Assembly (NCBI GenBank): GCA_046727955.1
Contig: JBKPDO010000216.1
Coordinates: 46,848 to 110,847, forward strand
Origin: DASVXQ01 sp046727955
Lineage (GTDB): Bacteria > Actinomycetota > CALGFH01
Direction: 5' to 3'
Length of the DNA stretch: 64,000 nucleotides
Shown: positions 26,014-34,536 of the stretch, in pieces
How positions within the stretch are numbered: the stretch's first letter is position 1
Layout: every line of letters starts with the position of its first letter
Made by a program: the position numbers and the translations under genes
The notes under the pieces: generated by a model
What the model saw: the letters and a program-made list of their open reading frames with translations, nothing else
What the model was told of the DNA's origin: nothing
Database searches by the model: none

Positions 26014-27936
26014 TCACTCAGGAGCCGAGCGTAGCAGAACCGGTTGACCCGGCGAAGCAGGCCCTGGCTGGTGGAAACGGCCAAGCCCGGCCGCGTCGTC
26101 CGCCAGGTGCTTGACGCAGCCGGGCAGCAGGACGTGGAAGCAGGCGCCGCCACCCTCCCGCTCGGTCACCCAGGCGCGGCCGCCATGAAGCTCGGCGAAC
26201 CGGGCCACCAGTGAGAGGCCGATGCCCACGCCGCGCCCGTGGCCAACCCCCGGGGAGGCGCCATTCGGGAAGGCGCCGCCCGGGGAGTTGGCGCCCGGGG
26301 AGTTGGCGCCCGGGGAGTTGGCGCCCGGGGAGTTGGCGCCCGGGGAGTTGGCGCCCGGGGCGATGGCGCCTACGGCGGCGCCGTTCGTGGTGGCGCCGTT
26401 CGGGTGGCCCTGCCGGAAGGGCTCGAAGATGGTGCCGGCCAGCTCGGCCGGCACGCCGGGACCGGCGTCCTCGACGATCAGCTCGAGGTCCCACCCCCTG
26501 GTCAGTGCGCGCACCCAGACCTGCGTGCCCGGCGGCGTGTGCCTGGTGGTGTTGAGCAGCAGGTTCTCCACGATCCGCTCGACCTTGGGGGCGTCGACGG
26601 CCGCCAGCACCGGCTGCGCCTCGATCTCGATCGGCCAGCCCCGGAGCTGCTCGACCTCGTCGACGACCCGGTGGGCCAGGGCCCTGACGTCGGTCAGCGT
26701 GCGGTTCGGCTCGAGGATGCCCTCCTCCAGGCGGTTGAGGTCGAGCAGGTCGCCCAGGAGCCGGTCCATCTTGCGGGTCTTCTCGATCATCATGCCGATC
26801 AGCTCGAGGGCCTGCTCCCGCGGCAGGCCGAGCCTGGTGCGCTCGAGCGTGACCGCGACCCCGTGCATAGCGGTCAGCGGCGTGCGCAGGTCGTGCGAGA
26901 CCGCCCGTAGGAAGGTGTCCTTCATCTCGGACATGTCACGCAGGCGATCGGTGGCGGCATACTCGCGGCGCAGCGCCGTCTCGAGCTCGGCCTCGCGCTG
27001 GAAGAGGCGCTCGACGGTGTCGCGCAGGCGCCGGTGCAGCCGCTGGTTCTCCAGCGTGGTGACGAGCTGCCTCGCGACCACGAACAGGGCCATGGCGATG
27101 GCGCTGAATACCAGGAACGGCTCGAGGTGGCCACGGGTGAGCTGGACCCTGGCGGCGGTGAGGCAGGCGACCGCGAGCGGCAGGTAGGAGAGCTCCAGCC
27201 GCAGCCAGGAGACTGGGAAGGCCTCCTCGTCGTCGCAGCGGATCAGCTCGGCCGGGGCGCTCCGCAGGGCCGCGACCGCCAGCAGCAGCCAGCCGACCAG
27301 CCAGCCGGCGCCGATCAGCGTGCGGGGCGCGCCGTCGCCGGCGGTGACCTGATAGGCGAAACCGGAGTCGGCCAGGCTGATGGCCGCGATCGCCGCGGTC
27401 AGCAGGGTCGGCTGGAGCATGCCGCGTCCTCTGGTCCTGACCAATAGCGAGAGGCCGACGGTCAGGGCGACGATGTCGCCGAGTGGGTAGGCAAGGCCGA
27501 TCGCGCGCGGCATCGCCTGCCCGCCCCCTGCCGCGTAGCTCGGGCCGAGCACGGTCGCCCAGCACACGAACAGCAGCGACGACGCGATCAACAGGCCGTC
27601 CAGCAGGGTTCGCACCTGCGCCAGCGCGCGCGCCGGCGCCGTCGGGTACGAGAGCAGCCCGAGCGCGGCCAAGGGGATGGCGGCCAGCAGCACGACGTCG
27701 GCCGGGCCGGGGAAGGGCGGCCGTCCCACGCTGAGCACCCCGAGCCCGAGCCAGAGAAGGCGGCCGAGCGCCCAGACCAGGGCTGAGGCGCCCAGGAAGC
27801 GCAGCGCCCGCCGCATGGCGATCGTCCAGGCCCGGCCGAAGCCGTGCTGACCACGCGCGGCGGCGTGGAAGCAGGCGAAGGCGGCCGTCCCCGCCGCCGC
27901 GGCGGCGGGGAGCGTGGTGGCGCTCTCAATGCTCAC
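26014..27936 (-). CDS. Membrane sensor histidine kinase with repeat-expanded ATP lid
   Basis: A 640-residue kinase. Residues 1-300 hold eight to ten hydrophobic segments (sensor membrane domain), then a coiled linker (TLENQRLHRRLRDTVERLFQ). The HisKA H box FLRAVSHDLRTPLTAM lies near residue 345 and the HATPase follows (VENLLLNTTRH N box, VEDAGPGVP G1 box, GRGVGIGLSL G2 box). Between G1 and G2 the ATP lid is lengthened by about 45 residues made of PGANS repeats encoded by a 15-bp tandem repeat (26278-26367). No response regulator is next to it; the broken kinase at 28136 is upstream on the same strand. The signal sensed is unknown. Confidence 0.87.
   Translation of the reverse strand: MSIESATTLPAAAAAGTAAFACFHAAARGQHGFGRAWTIAMRRALRFLGASALVWALGRLLWLGLGVLSVGRPPFPGPADVVLLAAIPLAALGLLSYPTAPARALAQVRTLLDGLLIASSLLFVCWATVLGPSYAAGGGQAMPRAIGLAYPLGDIVALTVGLSLLVRTRGRGMLQPTLLTAAIAAISLADSGFAYQVTAGDGAPRTLIGAGWLVGWLLLAVAALRSAPAELIRCDDEEAFPVSWLRLELSYLPLAVACLTAARVQLTRGHLEPFLVFSAIAMALFVVARQLVTTLENQRLHRRLRDTVERLFQREAELETALRREYAATDRLRDMSEMKDTFLRAVSHDLRTPLTAMHGVAVTLERTRLGLPREQALELIGMMIEKTRKMDRLLGDLLDLNRLEEGILEPNRTLTDVRALAHRVVDEVEQLRGWPIEIEAQPVLAAVDAPKVERIVENLLLNTTRHTPPGTQVWVRALTRGWDLELIVEDAGPGVPAELAGTIFEPFRQGHPNGATTNGAAVGAIAPGANSPGANSPGANSPGANSPGANSPGGAFPNGASPGVGHGRGVGIGLSLVARFAELHGGRAWVTEREGGGACFHVLLPGCVKHLADDAAGLGRFHQPGPASPGQPVLLRSAPE
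26278..26367. repeat. 15-bp coding VNTR, five perfect copies plus one variant
   Basis: Unit GCCCGGGGAGTTGGC at 26278, 26293, 26308, 26323 and 26338, then a variant GCCCGGGGCGATGGC at 26353. It encodes PGANS on the minus strand inside the ATP lid of the histidine kinase. Copy number changes would keep frame. Confidence 0.95.
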
Positions 27937-28135
27937 GTCGGGGCCTCTGGAGGACTCGAGGTCGGCACCGGTCGCAGACCGGCACCTCCAGGCGGAGCCC
28001 TCACGATAACACGAGCAAACCAGGCTCTTCGCCGCTGGTGGTCATAAAGTGCTAGACCATTGTCGTCTGGAGGACGGCTGCTCGACCGTCATCGACTGGA
28101 TCGTGCCGGCCGGGCCGTTCGAGTCTGGCCAATTG

Positions 28136-28492
28136 CTACCAGTCTCGATGCAGCTCGACGCGGACGCGCTGGCCCTGCAGGCCGATCCCCTCCACTACCT
28201 CATGGCACACCTCGGCGAGGTTCACGGTGCTGAGCGTGGTGACGAACCTGCCGCTCTCCAGCCTCGAGGCGGTGAGCAACCGCTCGACCAGGCCGAGCAG
28301 GCGCCTGGCCTGTCGCTCGATGATGTCGAGGAACTCGTTGCGCTTGTCGGTCTCGACCCTGGCCGGCAGGCGCCGCAGAGTATTGGCGTAACCGATGATG
28401 GCATGGAGGGCCGCGATGCTGCCGCGCAGCTCGCGCAGGTCGAAGGTGCCGAGGAAGGCGAGCCCGCCCGCCACCATTGGGTCGTAGAGCAT
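28136..28492 (-). pseudogene. Histidine kinase dimerisation-domain fragment lacking the phospho-His and ATPase
   Basis: 118 residues resembling the HisKA domain (IIGYANTLRRLPARVE, then FLDIIERQARRLLGLVERLL and ASRLESGRF). Where SHELRTPL is expected the sequence is LRELRGSI, so the phosphorylated histidine is replaced by arginine. The frame stops right after the start of the linker to the ATPase domain (GIGLQGQRVRVELHRDW), and no ATPase continuation is recognisable downstream. The beginning also lacks any sensor domain. I take it as a decayed kinase, though an expressed dominant-negative fragment is conceivable. Confidence 0.6.
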
Positions 28493-28653
28493 CGCCAGCG
28501 CGACCTTGACCGCCTACCTGGGGGTTTACCTCGCGTGGATGCGTGGTACGGCTTTACGGGCGTTTTGCGACAAGTTCTTCCCGCTGGTGATGGGGGGTGT
28601 CGCGATCGCCGGCCCTGTGTTTCCATTGAAGACCCGTGCTCCGGAGCCATCAG

Positions 28654-30060
28654 ATGCGCCTACCTCGACTGAATATCGCCCGACCGCACCTCCCCCGGCC
28701 GCGAGTCCCTCGGCCGCGAGTCCCTCGGCCGCGAGTCCCTCGACCGCGAGTCCCTCGACCGCGAGTCCCTCGACCGCGAGTCTCTGGGCTGCCGATCGGC
28801 CGTTTCCGGAGCGGCGCCCTGTGGGGGGTGGTGATCCTTACCGCCATGGCGGCACTGCCCAGCCTCGTGCCAGGCAAGGGGAGCGAGCTGTTCGCCGGCA
28901 GCAACGGCTTCGGCTCGCAGAACGAGGCGCAGGCCCGCTACCAGGCGTGGCTGCGCGGTCGTGAGGCGGCGCGGGACATGGCGGCCCAGCAGGCCGCGGC
29001 CGAGCAGGCCGCCAGCGGGCCGGGGGCCTCCTCACCGGCGGAGCAGGCGCCGCAGCCGAGCGAGGCCGACGCGGTCATCCCCGCGCTCGCGCTGCGCGCT
29101 TACCGCGTCGCCGAGAGCTGGGCGGCCGGCTTCGACCCGACCTGCAAGCTGCCATGGAGCGTGCTGGCGGGGATCGGCCGGATCGAGTCCAACCACGGGC
29201 GCCACTTCGGCGAGATGGCCAGGTTCAGCCCCGCCGGCGACGTCACCCCGACCATTCTCGGGCCGGTGCTCGACGGGACCGGGGGCACGGCCGCGATCCG
29301 CGACACCGACGGCGGCCGCTGGGACGGCGATATCGTCTGGGACCGCGCGGTCGGCCCGATGCAGTTCATCCCCTCGACCTGGCGGGTGCTGGGCCGCGAC
29401 GGCGACGGCGACCGGCTGGCCAACCCCAACAACCTCTTCGACGCGGCGGTGAGCGCCGCCGGCTACCTCTGCCTGAACTCGAACGGACCGATGACGGACG
29501 ACACCAACCTTCGCAACGCCATCTACGCCTACAACCACTCCTGGGAGTACGTCTCGGCGGTCATCACGTGGGCCAATTTCTACCAGCAGCGCGCGGGGCT
29601 CGGCTCGCTCGCCACCGTGCCGGTTGCCGTTGGGCCTTCGAGCTCCGATGCGGGCGCGGGCGCCGCGGCGGCCAGTGGGCCCGGCACCGCCGTCCCGCCA
29701 GTGGCCGCGGGGGCGCCCGGCTCGCCCACCTCACCGACGGCGAGCTCGCCAGGGGCGGCCACCACGCAGCCGGGCAGCTCCCAGACCACCGGGCCGGGCA
29801 CGGCGACCACCGGCGCGCCGGGCACGACCAGCCCGCCGGCCACCCAGGCGCCCACCACGGCGCCGCCGGCCACCCAGGCGCCCACCACGAGCCCGCCGAC
29901 GACGCAGGGGTGCTCGACGACCACCAGCTCGTCGACTAGCAGCACGACGACCACGACGACGACCACGACGACCAGCTCGACCACGACCACCACCCTGCCC
30001 CCCTGCACCGCCGCCCAGACGCAGGCGCAATCCCCGAGCACCACGCAGCCGCCTCCGTAA
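28654..30060 (+). CDS. Membrane-anchored lytic transglycosylase with Ser/Thr-rich tail
   Basis: A 468-residue cell wall enzyme. Order: short basic cytosolic part made of six PRPRV repeats, one membrane segment (GALWGVVILTAMAALPSLV, about residues 52-70), an Ala/Gln-rich linker, then the SLT/MltB-like domain (about 125-300) with LAGIGRIESNHGRHFGE (catalytic Glu in RIESNHG), VGPMQFIPSTWRVLG and IYAYNHSWEYV. After it comes a 150-residue Pro/Thr/Ser-rich tail with poly-Thr, likely spanning the wall. Such enzymes cleave peptidoglycan glycan strands to anhydro-muropeptides. Start ATG 28654 follows GGAG; an ATG at 28636 is in frame. Confidence 0.87.
   Translation: MRLPRLNIARPHLPRPRVPRPRVPRPRVPRPRVPRPRVPRPRVSGLPIGRFRSGALWGVVILTAMAALPSLVPGKGSELFAGSNGFGSQNEAQARYQAWLRGREAARDMAAQQAAAEQAASGPGASSPAEQAPQPSEADAVIPALALRAYRVAESWAAGFDPTCKLPWSVLAGIGRIESNHGRHFGEMARFSPAGDVTPTILGPVLDGTGGTAAIRDTDGGRWDGDIVWDRAVGPMQFIPSTWRVLGRDGDGDRLANPNNLFDAAVSAAGYLCLNSNGPMTDDTNLRNAIYAYNHSWEYVSAVITWANFYQQRAGLGSLATVPVAVGPSSSDAGAGAAAASGPGTAVPPVAAGAPGSPTSPTASSPGAATTQPGSSQTTGPGTATTGAPGTTSPPATQAPTTAPPATQAPTTSPPTTQGCSTTTSSSTSSTTTTTTTTTTSSTTTTTLPPCTAAQTQAQSPSTTQPPP
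28696..28785. repeat. 15-bp coding VNTR, six copies
   Basis: CGGCCGCGAGTCCCT (three copies) and CGACCGCGAGTCCCT (three copies, the last with one change) in tandem, encoding PRPRV repeats at the cytosolic end of the lytic transglycosylase. Confidence 0.95.
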
Positions 30061-30082
30061 GGCCGGCTCGCGCGTAGCTGGC

Positions 30083-30796
30083 CTATACGAGGCGGCGGTC
30101 GGTGGCCCAGCGGCTCAGCTCGTGGCGGCTGGAGAGCTGGAGCTTGCGCAGCACGGAGGAGACGTGGGTCTCGACCGTCTTCACCGACAGGTGCAGGCGC
30201 TTGGCGACCTCCCTGTAGGTGAAGCCACGGGCGATGTGGCGCAGCACCTCGCGCTCGCGGGCGGTGAGCTGGTCCAGCTCCGGGTCGATCCCGCCGGTCA
30301 GCTCGCCGTGGAAGGCGTCGAGCACGAAGCCCGCCAGCCGCGGCGAGAACACCGCGTCGCCGTCGTAGACCCGCCGGATGGCGGCGGCCAGGTCGGCCGG
30401 CGAGATCGACTTGGTGACATAGCCGCGCGCGCCGGCCCTGATCACCCCGATCACGTCCTCGGCCGCGTCGGAGACCGACAGGGCCAGGAACAGGATCTCG
30501 GGATGCGTCTGACGCACCGTCTCGAGCACCGCCCGACCGCCGCCGCCTGGCAGGTGCACGTCGAGCAGGACCACGTCCGGGCGCGAGCGGCGGATGCCCT
30601 CGATGGCGGCGTCGGCGTCGCCCGCGTCGCCGACGATCTCGAACTGCTCGCCCAGCTCGGCCCGCAGGCCGGAGAGGAAGAAGCGGTGGTCGTCGACCAG
30701 GAACACCCGGATCGGGCCGGTCGCGCCGGGCCCGTTCCGGTGGCGGCCGACGGCGGGCGAGGCACCACCCTCCGCACCAGCGCTCACGCCGCTCAT
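30083..30796 (-). CDS. NarL/LuxR-type response regulator (LiaR-like)
   Basis: A 237-residue regulator. The receiver domain (about 28-150) has VFLVDDHRF, phospho-acceptor Asp in VVLLDVHLPGGG, and the lysine of YVTKSIS. A C-terminal LuxR HTH (about 175-235) reads LTAREREVLRHIARGFTYRE followed by VAKRLHLSVKTVETHVSSVL. The first ATG overlaps the kinase stop by four bases (ATGA at 30793-30796), so kinase and regulator form one operon. By analogy with LiaRS/VraRS it should control cell-envelope stress genes, possibly the divergent PspC/LiaF-like pair. An N-terminal 27-residue extension is low complexity. Confidence 0.92.
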   Translation of the reverse strand: MSGVSAGAEGGASPAVGRHRNGPGATGPIRVFLVDDHRFFLSGLRAELGEQFEIVGDAGDADAAIEGIRRSRPDVVLLDVHLPGGGGRAVLETVRQTHPEILFLALSVSDAAEDVIGVIRAGARGYVTKSISPADLAAAIRRVYDGDAVFSPRLAGFVLDAFHGELTGGIDPELDQLTAREREVLRHIARGFTYREVAKRLHLSVKTVETHVSSVLRKLQLSSRHELSRWATDRRLV

Positions 30797-32172
30797 CTCC
30801 TCTCCCGGGGAAGGTGCAGCGAGACCTCCGTGCCGCTCCCCGGCTCGCTCGTGATGGTGACCTTGCCACCCTGCCGCTCGATGCGCCCTCGGATCGAGTC
30901 GCGGATGCCGCGCCGGTCGGGCGGGATCGACTCGAGGTCGAACCCCTTGCCCTCGTCGCGCACGTAGGCGGTGATGGCGTCCGGCTCCGCCTCAACGTAC
31001 ACCGAGACCCGCGCCGCGCCCGAGTGCCTGGCCGCGTTGACGGCCGCTTCCTGGCAGGCGAGGACGACCGCCCGCGAGCGCTCGTCCAGCCGCTCGTCGC
31101 CGACGACGACCACGTCGACCGCGACCGCGTGCAGCTCCTCGACGCGGCTGGCGAGGGCCTCGACCGCGGTCTTCAGCCGCTCCTCCTCTGGCGGGGCCGC
31201 CTTGCCGTACAGCCACTGCCGCAGCTCGCGCTCCTGGCGGCGGGCGAGCGTCACGACCTCCATAGGGGCGTCAGCGCGCTGGATGAGCGCCAACGTGTGC
31301 AGCACCGAGTCGTGCAGGTGCGCGGCCATCTCGGCGCGCTCCTCGGAGCGGATGCGCTCGCCCCGCTCGTCGGTGAGCTGGCGGTACAGCCGCAGAATCC
31401 ACGGCCCGAGGATGAGGCCAAGGCCCGCGGCGGTCACCGCGATGGCGAGCAGGGCGCTGCCCACCGCCGCCAGCGCGTCGCTGGTGGCGAGCACGGAGCC
31501 CATGCCGGCGGCCACCAGCAGGGTGCCGACGACGACCCGCGGCAGGGAGGCGCGGTCGCCGAGCATCGCCTCGACCGGGTTGCGCCGCATCACCGCGCCG
31601 AGCCGCAGCACGGTGCCGCGCTCCTCGTCGTCGCCCCGGGCCCAGATCACCGCCGACCCGATGGCGGCCAGCGCCACCGGCCAGACCACCCGGTCCCCGA
31701 ACCACACGCCCAGCCCCCGGAAGAGCAGCATGGTGCCGGCGACGATCAGCGTGAAGGCGAAGGTGCGCTTGCGGGTGGGCTGCCGCCAGACGGTGGGGCG
31801 GGCGGCGCCGGCGCGCTCGGTGGCGAAGGCGAGCAGCAGGTAGGCGATCAGGCCCACGCCGCCGGCGATGGTCAGCAGCACGAAGGCTATGCGGACGATG
31901 ATGGGATCCACGCCGAGCCGCTCGGCAAGGCCGCCGGCGACGCCGGCGATCACCCGGTTCGTATGGCTGCGAGGGAAGACCCACGTGTCCAGGCCGAGCC
32001 GGCCGGCCACCCGCGCCGGCCGGGCCGGCCGCGCCGGGCGAGGCGGCCGCGCGTCGGACGTGCTCGGCTGCGGTGACCGGGTCTGGGTCGTCGGTCGCTC
32101 CTCGAGGCTCGTGGCCGTCCACCTGCCTGGATATGGTGTCATCGGCGCAGGCGGGGCGCTATGGGGTACCAC
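30793..32172 (-). CDS. PspC-domain sensor histidine kinase (LiaS-like)
   Basis: A 459-residue kinase. An N-terminal PspC domain (about 65-130: NRVIAGVAGGLAERLGVDPI, VLLTIAGGVGLIAYLLLAF) is followed by four more membrane segments, then a HisKA_3 domain with AAHLHDSVLHTLALIQ (phospho-His) and the HATPase (ACQEAAVNAARHSGA, YVRDEGKGFDLESIPPDRRG). This PspC-kinase fusion is a common actinobacterial envelope-stress sensor. The GTG at 32172 is used; an ATG at 32142 is equally good. It is divergent from another PspC protein starting at 32305, and the 132-bp space must hold both promoters. Confidence 0.9.
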   Translation of the reverse strand: MVPHSAPPAPMTPYPGRWTATSLEERPTTQTRSPQPSTSDARPPRPARPARPARVAGRLGLDTWVFPRSHTNRVIAGVAGGLAERLGVDPIIVRIAFVLLTIAGGVGLIAYLLLAFATERAGAARPTVWRQPTRKRTFAFTLIVAGTMLLFRGLGVWFGDRVVWPVALAAIGSAVIWARGDDEERGTVLRLGAVMRRNPVEAMLGDRASLPRVVVGTLLVAAGMGSVLATSDALAAVGSALLAIAVTAAGLGLILGPWILRLYRQLTDERGERIRSEERAEMAAHLHDSVLHTLALIQRADAPMEVVTLARRQERELRQWLYGKAAPPEEERLKTAVEALASRVEELHAVAVDVVVVGDERLDERSRAVVLACQEAAVNAARHSGAARVSVYVEAEPDAITAYVRDEGKGFDLESIPPDRRGIRDSIRGRIERQGGKVTITSEPGSGTEVSLHLPRERR

Positions 32173-32304
32173 CCTGATGGGGCTCTCCGTGGGTCAGGGA
32201 TGTTCCAGGGCTATCCCGGATGGTCACGTGGCCGGCGCGGGTGAAGGCTGTGCTGGTCCGGCCAGCAGGACCCACGATCGCAGTGACGAGGGAGGCTTCG
32301 ACCG

Positions 32305-33960
32305 ATGCCTGACGAGACCACCGAGCCCATCGGGCCCACCGAGCCCATCGGGCCCACCGAGCCCACCGGGCCCAATGAGTCCAGCGGGCCCGCCGAGCCC
32401 AGCGGGCCCAATGAGTCCAGCGGGCCCGCGGGCCGGGACGAGTCCCCGGCGCCACCACCACCACCACCACCTCCCCAGGCCCCGCCGCCGCCGCCTCAGG
32501 CGCCGCTGCCGCCACCCCCGCCGGGTGGGTATCCCACGGCGCCGGGCGGTGCGGGCGGCTACGCCGGCCCGTACCCCAGGCGCCTGACCCGCCGTATGGA
32601 CGGCCGCCTGATCGGGGGCGTCGCCAACGGCCTCGGCTCGTATTTCAACGTCGACCCAGTGGTATTCCGGGTCGGCTTCGTGGCCCTGACGCTGGCCGGC
32701 GGTGCCGGGATCCTGATCTACCTGCTCTGCTGGGTGCTCCTCCCGCCGGCGTTCGGCCCGAACCTCCCTCCGGGCGGCACGGCGGGCGGGTCGCCGCATC
32801 AGGGCAAGGCGATCATGTCCACCGCTCTACGGCAGGGCGGCTGGAAGACCTATCTGGCCATTGGCGCCGTGCTGCTGGCCGTCGTGATCCTGTTCAGCCC
32901 GTTCACCCGGCCGCCCGTAGTGCTCGCCCTGCTGCTGATCGCGCTGGGCGTGCTGCTGCTCGTGCAGGACCAGCCCGGTGGCGCCGCTCCTGGAGCGCGT
33001 CCCGCCGCCGAAGGGCCAGAGCAAGCGGCCACCGCGACCACGGCACTCTCCGCCGGCCAGGGAGTCCCTACCGGGCAGGGAGCCCCCGCCGGGCAGGAGC
33101 ACTGGGGCGCCGGCGCGCAACCCGACACCCCGGACCCACATGGAGCCTGGGCCTCCGCGCCGGCTGGGGGTCAGTCCTCAGACATGAGCCAGTCCTCAGA
33201 CTGGAGCCAGTCCTCAGACTGGGGTCAGCCCCCGGGCTGGAGCCAGGGCAGCGGCTGGGGGGAGGCCTCGGGCTCACCTCCTTCCGTGGAGGAGGGGCGC
33301 GGCGGCTGGGGCTCGAGCGCCACGGCCGTCGCGGAGCGGGCGCCGCGGCCCCGCGCGGTCATCGGCTGGGTCACGGTGGCGCTCGCCCTGCTCGCCGGCG
33401 GGGTGGCGGGCGCGCTCGACAACTTCGGCGCGGTCAACGTGACCCCGGCCGCCATGCTGGCACTCATGCTGACCGTGATCGGCGCCGGCCTGCTGGTGGC
33501 CAGCGTCTGGGGCCGGGCGGGGTGGCTGATCCTGCTCGGCGTCCTGCTCGTCCCGGTCGTGGCCGCGACCAGCTTGCTGAACGACATGTCGGTCACTGGC
33601 GAGACCGGCGACCGGGTCGAGCGGCCGCTCACGCTGGCCGGGGTCAATCCCGAATACCGCCTGACCGCCGGTCAGCTCACCATCGACCTCTCGCAGGTCC
33701 ACTTCGGGTCCAAGCCGACCGCCATCAAGGCGAGGGTCAGCGCCGGAGAGCTGCTCGTCACCGTGCCCGCCGAGCAGCCGGTGACGGTCAATGCCAGGGC
33801 GGGCATCGGCGACATCCAGGTCCTCGGCCACCAGACCAGCGGGGTCCAGATCCGCTCCGACATACACAGCGGCGGCAGGCCAGGCAAGGCCGAGCTCGGC
33901 CAGCTCACCATTGACCTGCGGATCGGCGTCGGCTCGATCAGAGTCGTTCGCGGTCCCTAG
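32305..33960 (+). CDS. PspC-domain membrane protein with LiaF-like C-terminus
   Basis: A 551-residue membrane protein. A Pro/Glu-rich N-terminus with hexapeptide repeats (TEPIGP type) and poly-Pro is followed by a PspC domain (about 95-155: RRMDGRLIGGVANGLGSYFN), two further hydrophobic pairs (AIGAVLLAVVILF; VTVALALLAGGVAGAL, MLALMLTVIGAGLLVASVW), a linker with SSDWSQ repeats, and a C-terminal beta-rich domain (LTIDLSQVHF, VSAGELLVTVPAE, IGVGSIRVVRG) like the LiaF/DUF2154-type tail. Likely role: membrane-stress response partner or inhibitor of the divergent PspC kinase. The start ATG lies in a region without a clear RBS. Confidence 0.83.
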   Translation: MPDETTEPIGPTEPIGPTEPTGPNESSGPAEPSGPNESSGPAGRDESPAPPPPPPPPQAPPPPPQAPLPPPPPGGYPTAPGGAGGYAGPYPRRLTRRMDGRLIGGVANGLGSYFNVDPVVFRVGFVALTLAGGAGILIYLLCWVLLPPAFGPNLPPGGTAGGSPHQGKAIMSTALRQGGWKTYLAIGAVLLAVVILFSPFTRPPVVLALLLIALGVLLLVQDQPGGAAPGARPAAEGPEQAATATTALSAGQGVPTGQGAPAGQEHWGAGAQPDTPDPHGAWASAPAGGQSSDMSQSSDWSQSSDWGQPPGWSQGSGWGEASGSPPSVEEGRGGWGSSATAVAERAPRPRAVIGWVTVALALLAGGVAGALDNFGAVNVTPAAMLALMLTVIGAGLLVASVWGRAGWLILLGVLLVPVVAATSLLNDMSVTGETGDRVERPLTLAGVNPEYRLTAGQLTIDLSQVHFGSKPTAIKARVSAGELLVTVPAEQPVTVNARAGIGDIQVLGHQTSGVQIRSDIHSGGRPGKAELGQLTIDLRIGVGSIRVVRGP

Positions 33961-34001
33961 CGGAGGTTCAGGCGGAGGCTCAGGCACACGGAGGTAGCAC
34001 G

Positions 34002-34478
34002 ATGCAACGTCACGACTTCGACCCGATCGCCTTCGTCTTCGGGATCGCGTTCACCGGCCTCGGGGTGCTGTTCATGACCGGCAGGCTCGAGCTGCTCAAC
34101 CACGCACAGTGGCTGTGGCCGGGGCTGCTGGTCCTGCTGGGCCTGGCCGTGCTGCTCGGCGCCCGCGGACGTGGCGGCGCCCGCGCTGCGCGACCAGCGC
34201 TCGAGACGGGCTCCCGTGTCGATCCCGCGATGGAGGACGAGGTGCTCCACTCGCCGGTGATCACCGTCGACAGCGAGGAACTGGTGGACACCCGCTCGCT
34301 GTTCACTCTGCAGCCGCACACCCAGGCGCAGGAGAGCCCCACGGCGCCACAGCCCGAGGCCGCCAAGGGCGAGCCACCGGGGGGGTCCGACACCGAGGTC
34401 CTGCCGAAGCCGGACCCGAAGCCGGACCCGAAGCCGGACCCGAAGCCGGACCCGAAGCGCGATACGGACGAGGACTGA
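34002..34478 (+). CDS. Small membrane protein, LiaF-transmembrane-like
   Basis: A 158-residue protein with GGAGGT 6 nt before the ATG. Residues 6-55 form two membrane helices (AFVFGIAFTGLGVLFMTG, WLWPGLLVLLGLAVLLG) around HAQWLWPG, a short motif of LiaF-type/DUF5668 N-termini. The rest is soluble, acidic and ends in PKPD repeats coded by a 12-bp tandem repeat (34404-34451). It follows the PspC gene by 41 bases on the same strand and probably belongs to its operon. Confidence 0.7.
   Translation: MQRHDFDPIAFVFGIAFTGLGVLFMTGRLELLNHAQWLWPGLLVLLGLAVLLGARGRGGARAARPALETGSRVDPAMEDEVLHSPVITVDSEELVDTRSLFTLQPHTQAQESPTAPQPEAAKGEPPGGSDTEVLPKPDPKPDPKPDPKPDPKRDTDED
34404..34451. repeat. 12-bp coding repeat, four copies
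   Basis: CCGAAGCCGGAC repeated four times without change, giving PKPD repeats at the C-terminal end of the small membrane protein. Confidence 0.95.
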
Positions 34479-34536
34479 CGGCGACCCGCCGAAAAAAACC
34501 CGTGCGCCGGGCGCGGTCGGATGCTTGAGTAAGGCC

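Noticed and set aside
26278..26367. Possible CRISPR array
   Set aside because: 15-bp direct tandem repeats without spacers, inside a coding frame; not CRISPR. No array was seen elsewhere.
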